A program made the position numbers and the translations under genes. DNA of 64,000 bases from Trachelipus rathkii (Eukaryota > Arthropoda > Malacostraca > Isopoda > Trachelipodidae). The stretch spans positions 1 through 64,000 of the forward strand of contig JABUQX010061579.1 in assembly GCA_015478945.1 (NCBI GenBank), written 5' to 3'. Positions 53,380 through 64,000 of the stretch are shown here, piece by piece; the first letter of the stretch is position 1, and the number at the start of each line of letters is the position of its first letter. The notes under the pieces were generated by a model, which had not been told where the DNA came from, did no database searches, and was given only the letters and a program-made list of their open reading frames with translations.

Positions 53380-55640
53380 CTAAAATTACTGAACTCTTTA
53401 CGTATCAAAATATTTTGCTATTATTACTTAAACTCACACTTTACGTAACTTATGAGATACTATTTTACTTATATCTTCTCCATCTCATCTCTCCATAATC
53501 ATTTTTATGTCTAGTATTTCGTAAATTCTATCAAAAAGCTTGTTTTTTTATGTTTTTTTTATGAGCTTATATACTAATTAAGAAGGCGAGTTAATGGATC
53601 CTGCCGAGATAATTCTATCTCTGCCTGTAATTCTAAAACTCATGCTTGATGAGCCTGGTCCTTATAATAATTTGACTAACAGTTGTTTCTCTTTAATCTA
53701 TTTTATCACGTCGCAAACTCTTTACCTTGCTGCGTATAACATATGCGCTCATTATATATCAATACTATACTGTGTCAAAAGGGGAGGAATCACTCTCTTC
53801 AAGCAATCGAACTATCAGTCTTATTTGCTTAACCTTATCAGGTTTTTTAATTCTAAAGTTTTCGAATCTATTTTTAACAAGAGTAAGATTTGGAAACATC
53901 TTAATTCTTTTTAATACTAATTTCTGATATTGTAACAATAATGGAATTTTAACGTATTAAGAAACTATTACAGCTTTTACTGTCTGTATAATATTTTGTT
54001 ACCTTTTTATGTTGGATATCATACTATTGCGGTTGCTTCTGCTATTCAGTTTCATAATGTTAACTGTCGGTGAATACTATATCTTCGCTAGCTGTTTCAT
54101 GAGACGTTTACCGCTCTAAATCCAGTTCGAACCACGCACTTATTGATAGAGACTATATGGCATTACATTTAGTAAAAAGACTTTGATATTCTAAACTTCC
54201 CCTGCTTACGATATATTTTCCTTCTCATCTGTGACCCATGTTTATCTACTCTAGATTTATTTTATTATAAGTATATTTCTTCCTTTGTTTCATTCATGTG
54301 ATTATTGAAACCTGTACTGTAGATCGGCCAGCATTCATATCTATTTAAAATTTAATATTAAGAGTTGTGTTGTCAATTGTTTCTTCTTCTTCATCTATCT
54401 TTATTTAATAATTATTCACTTATTTCTATTAATTGACCTTCTCCCTTATCTTCACTTCGTCTCTATCCATCCTATATATCCTATAAATACCTATAAAGGA
54501 CTCCACCTAACTCTATACATATATATTATCTACCTTTCCAATTTACGAGTGCATAACCCTCATGAATATTCTCAGCTATTACTATATATATTATTATATA
54601 TATGCATTTCGGGATTAAGAGTCTTTACTCTGATCATTGACCTATGATCTTTCATGTGTCTCTAATTGGTGAGGGAAATTATATGGTTTTTCAATGTTTC
54701 TGAAATGAAATTGAAAATATTTCTTTCTTTTAATCTAAATAAAATTTTTCATTAATCTTCCACACAGCCCATAATATCTATTCTTGAAGTACACCCCTTC
54801 TCATAATACTTACTCTATCGTTCTTATATATTTTTTGAGCGTTTATATATATCCCTTTTGCCTATATTAATATATAAGGGAGATACATTACTCTTAAGGT
54901 CTCTTCTAAACAGTTTCAAAGAGGTTGGGTGTATGTAGGCTCATTCGGAACTTAAATTCATCGTTCATTCACTCAGATTACTGCTCTGAAAGTGGCGATA
55001 CGTTATCGAACTCTTGTACGAAGAATGCAATCTCAATATCTGAGCACTGGTCCATTCACAAAAAGAGATTCTTTAATAAGATAATGTTTTGCTTGTGATT
55101 GGGTTTAAATTATATTAACTCTCCTCCACATAAAGGGTCTTTCAGGCTCTTTCCAGCTGTAATGAATTTTGTTGCCATCGATGTTGTCATATTTAATCAA
55201 ATGGACCAGCTGCTTATATTCTGAAATATCAGCCAGCACATCCCTCTTTTTGAGATGCCACGGGCTCGCTCGCTACTAACGTCTTTGGTTTCTCTCACGT
55301 ATACTCTTTCTAGTCTCTATCCAACTCTATGAGCCCCACCTAACCGTTATGTCTCAATCCTTATTATGTGCCCCACTGCAGTCTGTATATTAAAGCTGGC
55401 ATAACAACACATCTATATTCGATAACTATATGCATTAAGAAATAAGTACTTAATAGTAATAACTCTTCTCCATAAAGTCTTAGTATTTAGAGCTTAATTG
55501 TCTGGCCTATCTGATTTCGCTTTCGGCTTTTAACTTTCGTCTTTGATCTTTCTAGACTAACGGTGTGGAATGATTAGCATGGTTTTAATTTGGTAGGATG
55601 GCTTATTTCTCGGAATAGTTCTTTATGATAACACCCAATG
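53380..55640. other. Unassigned region
   Basis: A 106-codon frame (53,594-53,914) overlaps a 66-codon frame in another register; neither has a motif I recognise. The remainder is T/C-leaning on the plus strand without visible genes. Confidence 0.45.
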
Positions 55641-55644
55641 ATAT

Positions 55645-55650
55645 ATAATA

Positions 55651-55685
<35 letters not shown>

Positions 55686-56860
55686 ATATTATAGTGATTG
55701 TTATTCAGGAAATATGTTATTCGGTATGGATTTTCTAATGGGGTGAAATAAAGGTATTTTATTCATAATTTAGTGAATGGGCGGTATACTCACATATAAT
55801 ATGTGTTTTAATAATGTTAATAGTAATATTAGTAGTTTGATGGGTAGATCTGTTTGTAATAAGTAGGTATTGAGGAATAGTTAGGGTAATTTTTTAAGTG
55901 ATATATGGCGTTTAATTAGTGATTATTATCTAAACACTCTATAGTACGCATAGAAATATATATATATATTATCTTATATACCTATTATCTATACAACCTA
56001 TCCTCTGATATGATATATATAAATACTAATATTTAATTCCCTAGATATCCTTATATATATACTATATATATATTCCCTTTATAACCTCTATATTATTCTT
56101 TCTCATTCGCAATTTTATTATGACTATATATATAATACAAAAACTTACCTATTTATATATATATATAAACTTTAATCATCACTAATCTATTATATATACT
56201 AATATACTATATATATATATTATAAATCATATATATATATATTTAGTTTTTCTTATTCAAAGTATATAAAAAAAATTATTTATTATATACTATAAATGGT
56301 ATATTGTTTTTAGAAGTTGCAATCGTGAATTATCAATTGATTTTATAATAAATTTATATATATATTTACTATAGTATATTTGTGCCCACTACTAGATTAG
56401 TTAATATATATGGTATTATATATAACATAATATATACATATTGGGTAAATAAATGATTCACTATCAATATACCTATATATTTTGCAATATTACCATAACA
56501 TAATAATGCCTATATTTGATGACATAATCCATATCTTGTGTATATATATATCTACACTATATTATTCTAGATATATACTACATTCTTAATCCTCATATTT
56601 TTATTATCACAAAATTAAACCTAAACTTTATATTATATATATTATATATTTGGTATTATTTATATTATATTTTTATTATAGTAATTTTATTATATTTAAT
56701 TTTTTATTTATTAATTTTATATAGTATATTATATAAAGTATACTGTATACTAGAATAGAGTAGCCAATAGTTTGTGTATTACGTATATATAATATATAAT
56801 AATTTTGTATATATAGTACTCTATATATATACTATCGAAATTATATTATTTTAAGGATTT
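55645..56860. repeat. TA-rich simple-repeat domain
   Basis: Pure TA arrays at about 55,645-55,675 and 56,150-56,260, with intervening AT-only sequence, fill most of this interval. No gene seen. Confidence 0.7.
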
Positions 56861-57094
56861 CTATCATATAAATAAGCTATATATTATTTTATATAAAGGC
56901 ATTAAGCCTTACAGACGCCAGAGAGAAAAGAATTGTTCTCAAGCGTCTTGATGATGAAAGGAATTATATCCGGATAGTGCTCTTTCTTTATCAACTTATA
57001 ACAATATACTATCGGATAATAGAGAGAAAAATACTTAAATTAAAGCTCGAGAGAGAGCAAAAATGCCCAGACCAAATTAACCTCTTGTCGTTTA

Positions 57095-57294
57095 TAATAT
57101 TATATATTATTATATAATTATATTTATTATATATATATTTTATATTAATATTATATATATATATATATTATATATTATAAATACTATATAATAATTATAT
57201 ATTAATCATTACTATATATATATATATATAAATATAAATATTATTATTATTAATATTTAATATCATATATATATATATAATATATTATTATATA

Positions 57295-57330
<36 letters not shown>

Positions 57331-57340
57331 TTTATATATG
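57095..57340. repeat. Long (TA)n array
   Basis: TA array with ATT interruptions, followed at 57,345-57,830 by a G-rich plus strand with no recognised gene. Confidence 0.85.
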
Positions 57341-57974
57341 TATGGGTTATGAAAGAATTGAAGGTGGGGGTGGCAGGGGAAGAGTTGATTTATTAGATTC
57401 GATGTGATATACGAAGGAAGGAGTGGAGGAGTGACTAATAAGTATTATTAATGCGCAATGATTTGTTTTGTGTGGTGAATCTGAAAGTAGTAAGTTTAAA
57501 AGGTTTGGTAGAGGATTTAAACAGGGTGTGTAAAGAGGGTCTTTGAAAGTGAACGTAGATGGTAAGGTTATAGTTATGAGTGAGTGTAAACATGTACCTT
57601 TGATTGTGAAGTATATATTAATATTAGAATGTTAGAAGCAGCTTAGATAACAAGTGTCTGAATTTAAATATATTTAGGATATATAGTTTGGATCGTAAAT
57701 GAAGAATAAGGATAATATTGACAGAGTGTGGTAGTGATTATATGTTGTGAATTGGTATAAAAGGTATGAATTGGTGCGAATTAATAATCGACTGGTGAGT
57801 TTAATGTATTAAAGGGGTACTAAGCTACTTTAAGTGCTCTAGGGTCTTACATTGAATGGTTAAATATTGTTGTGTTATATATACCTATATTGTGTTTTAA
57901 TGTATATAGTAAGTTATAGGTACTCTATGGTTCATGGAATAACAGAGAGTATAATATCTAAAGTACTATTTATA

Positions 57975-58145
57975 TATATTAATAATAATATATATATACT
58001 ATATTATATATATATTATTATATTAATTAATAATTATATATATATAATATATATATATATATAATATATATATTTAATATACTATAATATTAATATTATA
58101 TAATATATATATTATTATATATATAATATAATATATGTATATTGT
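57975..58145. repeat. (TA)n array
   Basis: TA array with TAA interruptions. Confidence 0.85.
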
Positions 58146-58329
58146 GTTGTTTTGTTTATATCTAATTGTATGCTATCTAAACTAATAATTAACTACAGTT
58201 TTATGTATGGGAGAGGTGAGGTTAGTGTAGTTATATAGGAGGTTAAAACGCGACTGCCCACCGGCCTCGCAGAATCCTAGGTTTTGGTAGTAGGAGAAGG
58301 GAAGTGGAAGAGTGAGAAAGCACATGACG

Positions 58330-58625
58330 CAGGATAACACAATCGTTTGTAAAGTGATATTTTTTTTAATATTCAGACCTACCTTCTTGGGTGTTTTTTA
58401 GTGCTTTTTTTTTATTTTTTTATTTTTAACGTTTTTATTTTTTTATTTTTTATTTATTTATTGTATTTTTCGCGGATTCCCCCCCCCTTAAGGATGAGGG
58501 GGGGGGCGTTTCAGAGTTCACCAACGCGTTTTCGCTTAACCGCAAGGCCCGCGAGCGCAACGAACCGCCGCACCAGCACTGCAACCACGCGCCCGTTTTT
58601 CCGGTGTTTCGCAATCCTCGTTTTT
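58330..58625. other. T-rich tract joined to a second G/C-run island
   Basis: A T-rich stretch (58,360-58,470) leads into a GC-rich block that begins with nine C (58,479-58,487), a ten-base loop and nine G (58,498-58,506), a perfect G/C hairpin. The block then continues GC-rich to about 58,620. Open frames on both strands (58,401-58,658 and 58,450-58,638) reflect the lack of AT-rich stop codons. A T-rich tract beside a G/C-run island also occurs at 27,485-28,330, but I could not align the two with confidence. Confidence 0.5.
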
Positions 58626-58969
58626 TTTTATAACTCATCTACCTTCATGGTCCTTTAATCCGAAATATTTCAGTTTATTTCACGTAGGATCATGAATGTA
58701 TTTTAATATCCCACGAATGATCCAATAGACACATACACTCACCTTATACACACACCACACCACCCTCATCACCCAGTCGCTCCGCTCCTACCCGTTCCCA
58801 TTCACCGTAATCTCTATACCCGTTCACCTCACGTGACTGCTTTATCTGTCTGTGCTCTCCAGGGAGGTCTTCCCAATTCCCCTATACCATAAATTTCATT
58901 GAACCTATGAACTTAGCATTATATTTTCAAATTCGCCTTTCACCATCTATATATGCTATGTTTTATGCA

Positions 58970-59050
58970 CGTATATATATATATATATAATATATATATA
59001 TATTTATATATATATTATATTTCATATATAATATATATATATATATACCT
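58970..59050. repeat. (TA)n array
   Basis: TA array adjoining the SINE-like sequence. Confidence 0.85.
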
Positions 59051-59064
59051 ATATATGCTCGAGT

Positions 59065-59395
59065 GTGTTCTTCTGGAAGGTTTCACAGGTATCCCGACCC
59101 CATGGGTCCTCTTTGAGGAGTGGTCACCAATGTCATTTTAAATACACTAGCCATTGTCATATGCCCAGACGTTTGCGCCTACATGTAATATGCCATCATG
59201 CGCTTTGGCGCATAACATCTTTTTATCTTCTGGATGCGAATCATCCCATCCCGCAAGGAATACATTAAATTGCGGGAATTTAAAAAATGTGACCTAAACC
59301 AGTCACTAACCGAACTGGAACTCGACCCGTAGCCTCTTAAGGAAGTGTTTAGGACTTAACTAATTGGGCTCCGTCTGAATGCCCTTAATATATAA
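59065..59395 (-). mobile_element. Probable tRNA-derived SINE
   Basis: Read on the minus strand from about 59,395, GAGCCCAATTAGTTAAGTCC resembles a tRNA D-arm/A-box. About 45 bases later GGGTCGAGTTCC resembles a B-box (consensus GGTTCGANTCC, here one base short). No full cloverleaf can be drawn, so this is not a functional tRNA gene. The body that follows is non-coding and contains a perfect TGCGCCAAAGCGCA palindrome near 59,200-59,214. It ends near a TA array. A ~330-bp unit with a tRNA-like head and an unrelated body is the standard SINE layout. The alternative is an unrelated repeat with chance promoter-like boxes. Confidence 0.4.
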
Positions 59396-59509
59396 ACATT
59401 TAGTCCTTACATATAAAAGATCTTATACATAGCAAAAATTTGGAATCATCTATTTCCATACTTTTCCCAAATTGAATCTGGAAATTTTATATCAATTTGC
59501 AATTTATAT

Positions 59510-59544
59510 AATTATATATATATATATTATTAATATATTATTTA

Positions 59545-59612
<68 letters not shown>
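59510..59612. repeat. (TA)n array
   Basis: TA array ending exactly where the hAT-like terminus begins. Confidence 0.9.
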
Positions 59613-60079
59613 TACATGGGCGTCGCCATATGGGGGGCAGGGTAGGGCCATGGCCCCCCCTAGGTTTTGAATCTCATGAGAATTTCCCACCAATTAATTT
59701 TTTTTTAAGATCACATGGCTAAACGATATATATATATATATATATTAATATATATATATATAATATATATATATATCTATATATATATATATTATATATA
59801 TATATATATATATATCTATATATACTATTTAATATATATATATATATTATATTTGCGTTTAGGTTTGGGCTTGGTGGGGTTTTCCTTGTTTTAATTTCTG
59901 CCCCCTCCTTGAAAGGGCTCTGCCCGTGAGTTGTGGTAATCTGTAAAAAAAAAATATATATTATATATATATATATATATCGAAAAGCCTATTTTTTTTT
60001 TATCTTCAGATACTTTGTGGCTGGAAATGTAGGGGAGGGCCATGCCTACCCTGGCCAGAACTTGTACGCCGCTCATGTA
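59613..60079. mobile_element. hAT-type terminal inverted repeats (MITE, or 5' end of the hAT)
   Basis: The left end TACATGGGCGTCGCC leads to GGGGCAGGGTAGGGCCATGG and CCCCCCTAGGTTTT. The right end, read on the opposite strand from 60,079, is TACATGAGCGGCG, then GGCCAGGGTAGGCATGGCCC and TCCCCTACATTT. The two ends align over about 50 bases as inverted repeats. The interior is mostly (TA)n (59,728-59,850 and 59,953-59,985). A related motif facing left (GGGGGCAG...GGGC on the minus strand) ends near 59,929. G/C-rich ends of this kind are typical of hAT elements with DUF4371 transposases. It may be a ~465-bp non-autonomous copy, or its left end may belong to the transposase-bearing element downstream. 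No clear 8-bp target duplication can be read beside the TA array. Confidence 0.6.
59728..59850. repeat. (TA)n array inside the hAT-like element
   Basis: TA array internal to the terminal inverted repeats. Confidence 0.9.
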
Positions 60080-60389
60080 ATACCTCCATCCATGCATTCG
60101 TTGTTGCCCAATCAGAGAATCGTAAGACGTTTGAAATTAACTTTTCTAAATTGTATGTATTTTTTTAAACCAGGCATTAAGACTTTAGATGCATAATAGC
60201 TTTTTTATTTGCTCTCATCTTAATAGGAATTTATTAACGATGAGATAATTGAAGGACTGTTAATGGAAAAAATTTGGCAAATAGTCCTGGAAGAGAGGTA
60301 ACTGCTTGTGTGTTTGAGAAGCCGAAAGAAGTAGTGGAGGTGGTTAAAGAATATTAATATTATTATCTGACAAAGTACTACTGAAAAAT

Positions 60390-62685
60390 ATGGATAAGTT
60401 TATAACTAAAAGGCCTAGGATTGATAAGGTTATCACCTGTGATTGAACAAACTACGACCCATTTATGCAGTTCTAGTTATGTTGATGATAATTCAAGTGT
60501 ATTGAAGCCATCTTGGTTATTGAATATTAAATTAGTAGGTGTTGCTACTTGGGATATGTGTACGCAAGAAGGAAAATGTCCTAGTATTGGATTAACATAA
60601 TTGGAATCGATATTAAAGATTAAAGTTTGACTTATTAACAAAACGTACAAACCACCAATTATGTACAATTTTAAGATGCTAAAGAGGAAAAAAACTCCTT
60701 TCCTTTATGAATAGCTAGATTGCACAATTCTTGGCTAGCGTAATTCTAAAATATAGAAAGGATCGTTTTGTAGATTGTGTGGCTTATTTTAGACATTCTA
60801 TCAAAAGAGACATAATTTGGCTCCTTTATTGTAAAAACATTATAAAAATATAAAACATGCATCCATGTGCTAAAGTCCATGCAAATTTCAGAATGGCATA
60901 AAGATGCCTCAGTAGCAGCACAATCTAATTTTATTAGATTGTGGTAGCAGCAAAGATTAAAAACGAATACTAATAAATAAGCGTGTGAGTGTAAACTGAT
61001 GGCAACTGCTGTTGCTGACCCTTATTTAATTAAAAAAAAAAATAGGCAAAAATTGGGCACCTATAGCATTTCGTACTTTAAATTTTGTTGCATCGTATGA
61101 TGTCGTATTAGAGGTGCAGCTGCAGATACGTCAATTTTTCCGATTTGCTCTAATTCAGAGTAAAAGCTGGAGATGTTCTTGTGGAACATTTGAATTCAAG
61201 CGGAGTATAAGCTAAAAATGCACATCAAACATATGATTCAAATGAAGCTTAATATTTATTTGTGGGATAAAGTTGATAGTAATTCAAATTTTGGAATGAA
61301 GTAAACAATTGTTAATATTTCTCTCTTTTAGCAGACGAGGCGCAGACATATCCGGAACAGACAGCTATCGATTGGTGTTCGTTCGCTTGATAAGGATCTC
61401 AACTCAATGTTCGTGAAGAATTTCTAGGCTTTACTCCTCTTAAAAAACTTAAAGCTGAAGATATAGCCAGAGCTATATTGTCTATTACATAGATATTTAC
61501 AATTTAAATATGAGTAAGCTTGTTGGACTTGGTTTGATGGGTGCTCCACCATGACTGGCAAAGAAAATGGAGTTCAGAAGTTAATAAGAGATCAGTACCC
61601 TAAAGCCAAATTTTTTTTCATTGTTTGTTCTTTGTTTCAATTTAATTATTTGACTTAAATACTGTTCTTAGAATTTGAAACACTATTGGAATAAGTAAAA
61701 TAATTTATAAATTTTTCCGTGGAAAAATTTGGTGGCTAAATAATTGTTTATGCGAAACACGATGGTCTGCCAAGTATAAGTCAAACTAGGATATTTTTAA
61801 GAAACAATTTTTAACTCAAATAAAATTATCATTAAAAATTCTCTCATCTGATCCAGATGGAACGCAAGCCACACGAACTGCAGCATGTCAGCTTTCATCA
61901 GCAGCAGGAAGTCCTGCATTTCTCATCATGACGAAATATAATTCATATTTGGAGCCTATAGGAATATTCATCAACTAAAGTAATAAATTTGGATGAGGTT
62001 ATTGTCACATAGAAAATTTTTTAATATTTTAAAACTGTGGAAATGAAATAATGCAATCTCTTTTTAAAGCAATTTTCAAAAAATCTAGGAATTTTGTGAA
62101 GATTTTTCATTACCACGTACAGTATCCAAAAGAATTCCAGCCTCAGGGACATCAAAAAGTTCTGCTGAGGATTGCTTCAGAGTTTCACCATTTATACCTT
62201 ACCTTGATTCTCTCATTCCATCTTCAAGTATCAAATTTTCGGAAAACAATATAACATCGACCTTTCCCTGCATTTTACACCCAATTAGGACAAGAAAATT
62301 AACCAAATCTGAATATTCAAAAAAAAAATTTGAACTCATTATAACTGAATATATCATTAACAACCTAATTGGTGAAGCAGAATCCTCGTTTAATTAAAGG
62401 AAGGAATCAGATAGGGAACAAATAAATGAGAAAATGAATTACAGTACATTACTACAAAATCATTGCACATTTTCCCCAGCAGTTCCACAAGCTATCAAAG
62501 TATTTCTATCACTTCCACCAACTACTTGTGCAATTGAAAGTTCGTTTAGTACCTTACGACATGTTAAAATGTGGCTAGGGTCAACTATTTTCAAACGAAA
62601 TATTAAATGGGTTATGTTTACTAATCATTCACGGGGAAAAAGTTTCACGTCAAAAACATCAATTGATAGAAAATATTATAACTGA
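60390..62685 (+). pseudogene. hAT transposase (TTF zinc finger, DUF4371 type), frame-broken
   Basis: DNA transposase relic with domains in the expected order but spread over all three frames. The start is ATG at 60,390 giving MDKFITKRPRID, the typical N-terminus of this family. A TTF-type zinc finger is readable at 60,725-60,792 (WLA, YSKIEKGSFCRLCGLF, with two Cys codons at 60,769 and 60,778), and EWHKDASVAA follows at about 60,890-60,922. At 61,536 DGCSTMTGKENGVQKLIRDQ matches the conserved D-containing motif of the RNase-H-like core, and YPKAKFF follows. FRVSPFIPYLDSLIP lies near 62,178-62,223. The C-terminal hAT dimerisation domain (62,434-62,685) reads FLSLPPTTCAIESSFSTLRH and ends at TGA 62,685. 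The span of ~2.3 kb fits a 700-800-residue transposase. Many indels and in-frame stops mean it is not functional as written. Confidence 0.88.
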
Positions 62686-64000
62686 TTTTAAGAAAGAAAA
62701 AAAGAAATATTAAATTCTTATTTTCATGCTAAAAAGTAAATAAATAATCTTCTATCAAATGATGTTTTTGACGTGAAACGTTTCCCCAGCGAATGCCTAG
62801 TTACATAGCCCATTTAATCTTTCGTGTGGAAATAGTTGACCTTAGCTACGTTTTAACATGTCGTAAGGTACTAAACGACCTTTCAATTTGCACAAGTAGT
62901 TGATGGAAGTTTGGAAAGTACTTTGATAGCTTGTGGAACTGCTGGGAAAAATGTACATGATTTTGTAGTAATTGTTACTCATTTTCTCATCTATTTGTTT
63001 CCTCTATTTGAATCATTCCAGAAATTAAACAAAGATTCTGCTTCACCATTTAAGGGTGTCAATATTATATTCAGTTATAATGAGTTTATCAATGTTTTTA
63101 AATATTCGGATTTGGTTAATTTTCTTGTTCTAGCTGGGTGCAAAAATGCAAGGAAAGGTCGATGCTATATTGTGTTCCGAAAATTTGACAAACTCAGAGA
63201 TGAAAATGAGCAGATCAAGATAAAGTATAAATGGGCAACTCTGAAGCAATCCTCAGCAGAACTTTTTGATGTCCCTGAGGCTGGAATTCCTTTGGATACT
63301 GCACTTGGAATGAAAAATCTTGGCAAAAATTCTAAGATTTTTAAAAAATTCCTTTAAAAAGAGACTGCATTATTTTCATTTCCATCAGTTTTAAAATATT
63401 TAAAAGTTTTCTATGTGACAATGAACTCATCCCAATTTATTACTTTAGTTTGATGAAATATTCCTTATAAGCTCCAAATATGAATTATATTTCGTCATGA
63501 TGAGAAAGTAGGACTTTCCTGCTGCTGATGAAGCTGACATGCTGCAGTTCGTGTGCTTGCGTACATCTGGATCAGATGAGAGATTTTTTAATGATACATT
63601 TTATTTGGCTAAATGTTTCTTAAACATATTCCTAGTTGATTTGTACTTGGCAGACCATCGTGTTTCGCATAACAATAGTATATTAGCCACCAAATTTTTC
63701 CACGGAAAAATTTTATAAATTATTTTACTATTCCATAGTGTCTTCGAAATTCTACGAACAGTATTTAGGTATTAATTATTAATCTGGAAACAATAGGCAA
63801 CAACAATGAAAAACATTTGGCTTTAGGGTACTGATCTATTATTAACTTTTGAACTCCATTTTCTTTGGCCAGTCTCGTGGAGCACCATCAAACCAGTCCA
63901 ACAAGCTTACTCATATTTAAAATTGTAAATATCTCATGTAATGACAATATAAGCTCTGGCTATATCTTCAGCTTTTAAGTTTTTTAAGAGGAGTAAAGCC
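61427..64000. repeat. Large inverted repeat (palindrome) of the hAT 3' part
   Basis: The sequence from 61,427 to 62,670 reappears as its reverse complement from 62,751 to the window edge at 64,000. The central spacer is about 80 bases (62,671-62,750). Anchors: 62,641-62,670 pairs with 62,751-62,780, and 61,427-61,468 pairs with 63,959-64,000. Segments compared by eye agree at roughly nine bases in ten, with both substitutions and small indels. The right arm continues beyond the window, so its true length is unknown. Confidence 0.92.
62751..64000 (-). pseudogene. hAT transposase, inverted partial copy
   Basis: On the minus strand this repeats the C-terminal ~40% of the plus-strand hAT transposase. 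The dimerisation domain (about 62,751-62,990), the segment matching the FRVSPFIPYLD region (near 63,180-63,260, altered) and the GFDG-containing core motif (about 63,870-63,910) occur in the reversed order expected. It is broken by different indels from those in the left arm, so neither arm is a simple intact version of the other. Its N-terminal part would lie beyond 64,000. The 148-codon plus-strand frame at 62,911-63,357 is an antisense shadow of this copy. Confidence 0.88.

Noticed and set aside
54120..54145. Minus-strand GGTTCGAACTG resembling a tRNA B-box
   Set aside because: The upstream minus-strand sequence has no A-box or pairing acceptor stem.
62671..62750. Unremoved sequencing-adapter loop at the palindrome centre
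   Set aside because: The spacer is AT-rich genomic-looking sequence and does not resemble the hairpin adapter I know; a chimera without adapter remains possible.
62911..63357. 148-codon plus-strand ORF
   Set aside because: It is antisense to the inverted copy of the hAT transposase; the coding signal is on the minus strand.

Overview
This window is AT-rich, non-bacterial DNA from a repeat-laden eukaryotic genome, most likely an invertebrate animal. Very long (TA)n tracts occur throughout. There are no operons and no ORF with a convincing host function. The only recognisable protein relics come from animal-type transposable elements: a DUF4371/TTF-zinc-finger hAT transposase, a Penelope-like reverse transcriptase with a GIY-YIG tail, and a Tc1/mariner (Tigger-like) non-autonomous element. 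Species cannot be fixed from the sequence. Every recognisable coding relic is broken by single-base indels, so the window is either heavily decayed or comes from an unpolished long-read assembly.

Layout. 1-7,900: very AT-rich, no gene seen, several (TA)n blocks. 7,900-13,700: more balanced base composition, no recognisable gene. 13,700-18,900: TA, GA-rich and ATT simple-sequence domains. 18,900-23,100: higher GC, ending in an unexplained GC-rich block with ORFs on both strands. 23,100-27,480: AT-rich. 27,485-28,330: a G/C-run island followed by a T-rich tract containing 53 consecutive T. 28,330-33,800: unassigned, with one copy of a dispersed repeat. 34,041-34,256: a clean 22-bp minisatellite. 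36,600-39,830: a dense cluster with an unassigned ORF block, a CCGGCTCC-type repeat, a ~620-bp Tc1/mariner-type element inside (TA)n, and a minus-strand Penelope-like relic. 40,000-42,400: strongly pyrimidine-rich plus strand. 42,780-51,500: copies of one ~200-bp dispersed repeat, two forward near 43 kb and three inverted near 51 kb. 52,900-59,050: long (TA)n arrays around unassigned DNA. 59,065-64,000: a transposon nest with a probable tRNA-derived SINE, hAT terminal inverted repeats, a full-length but frame-broken hAT transposase, and a large palindrome that duplicates the transposase 3' part in opposite orientation and runs off the window.

How the parts relate. I see no host gene network. 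The most informative biology is in the mobile elements: the hAT end at 59,613 is correctly oriented to be the 5' end of the element whose transposase starts at 60,390, and the palindrome centred near 62,710 has replaced whatever 3' end it had. I found no defence system, CRISPR array, rRNA gene or convincing tRNA gene. The claims of undescribed sequence worth testing are the dispersed ~200-bp repeat family, the 22/44-bp minisatellite, the G/C-run islands and the hAT palindrome.
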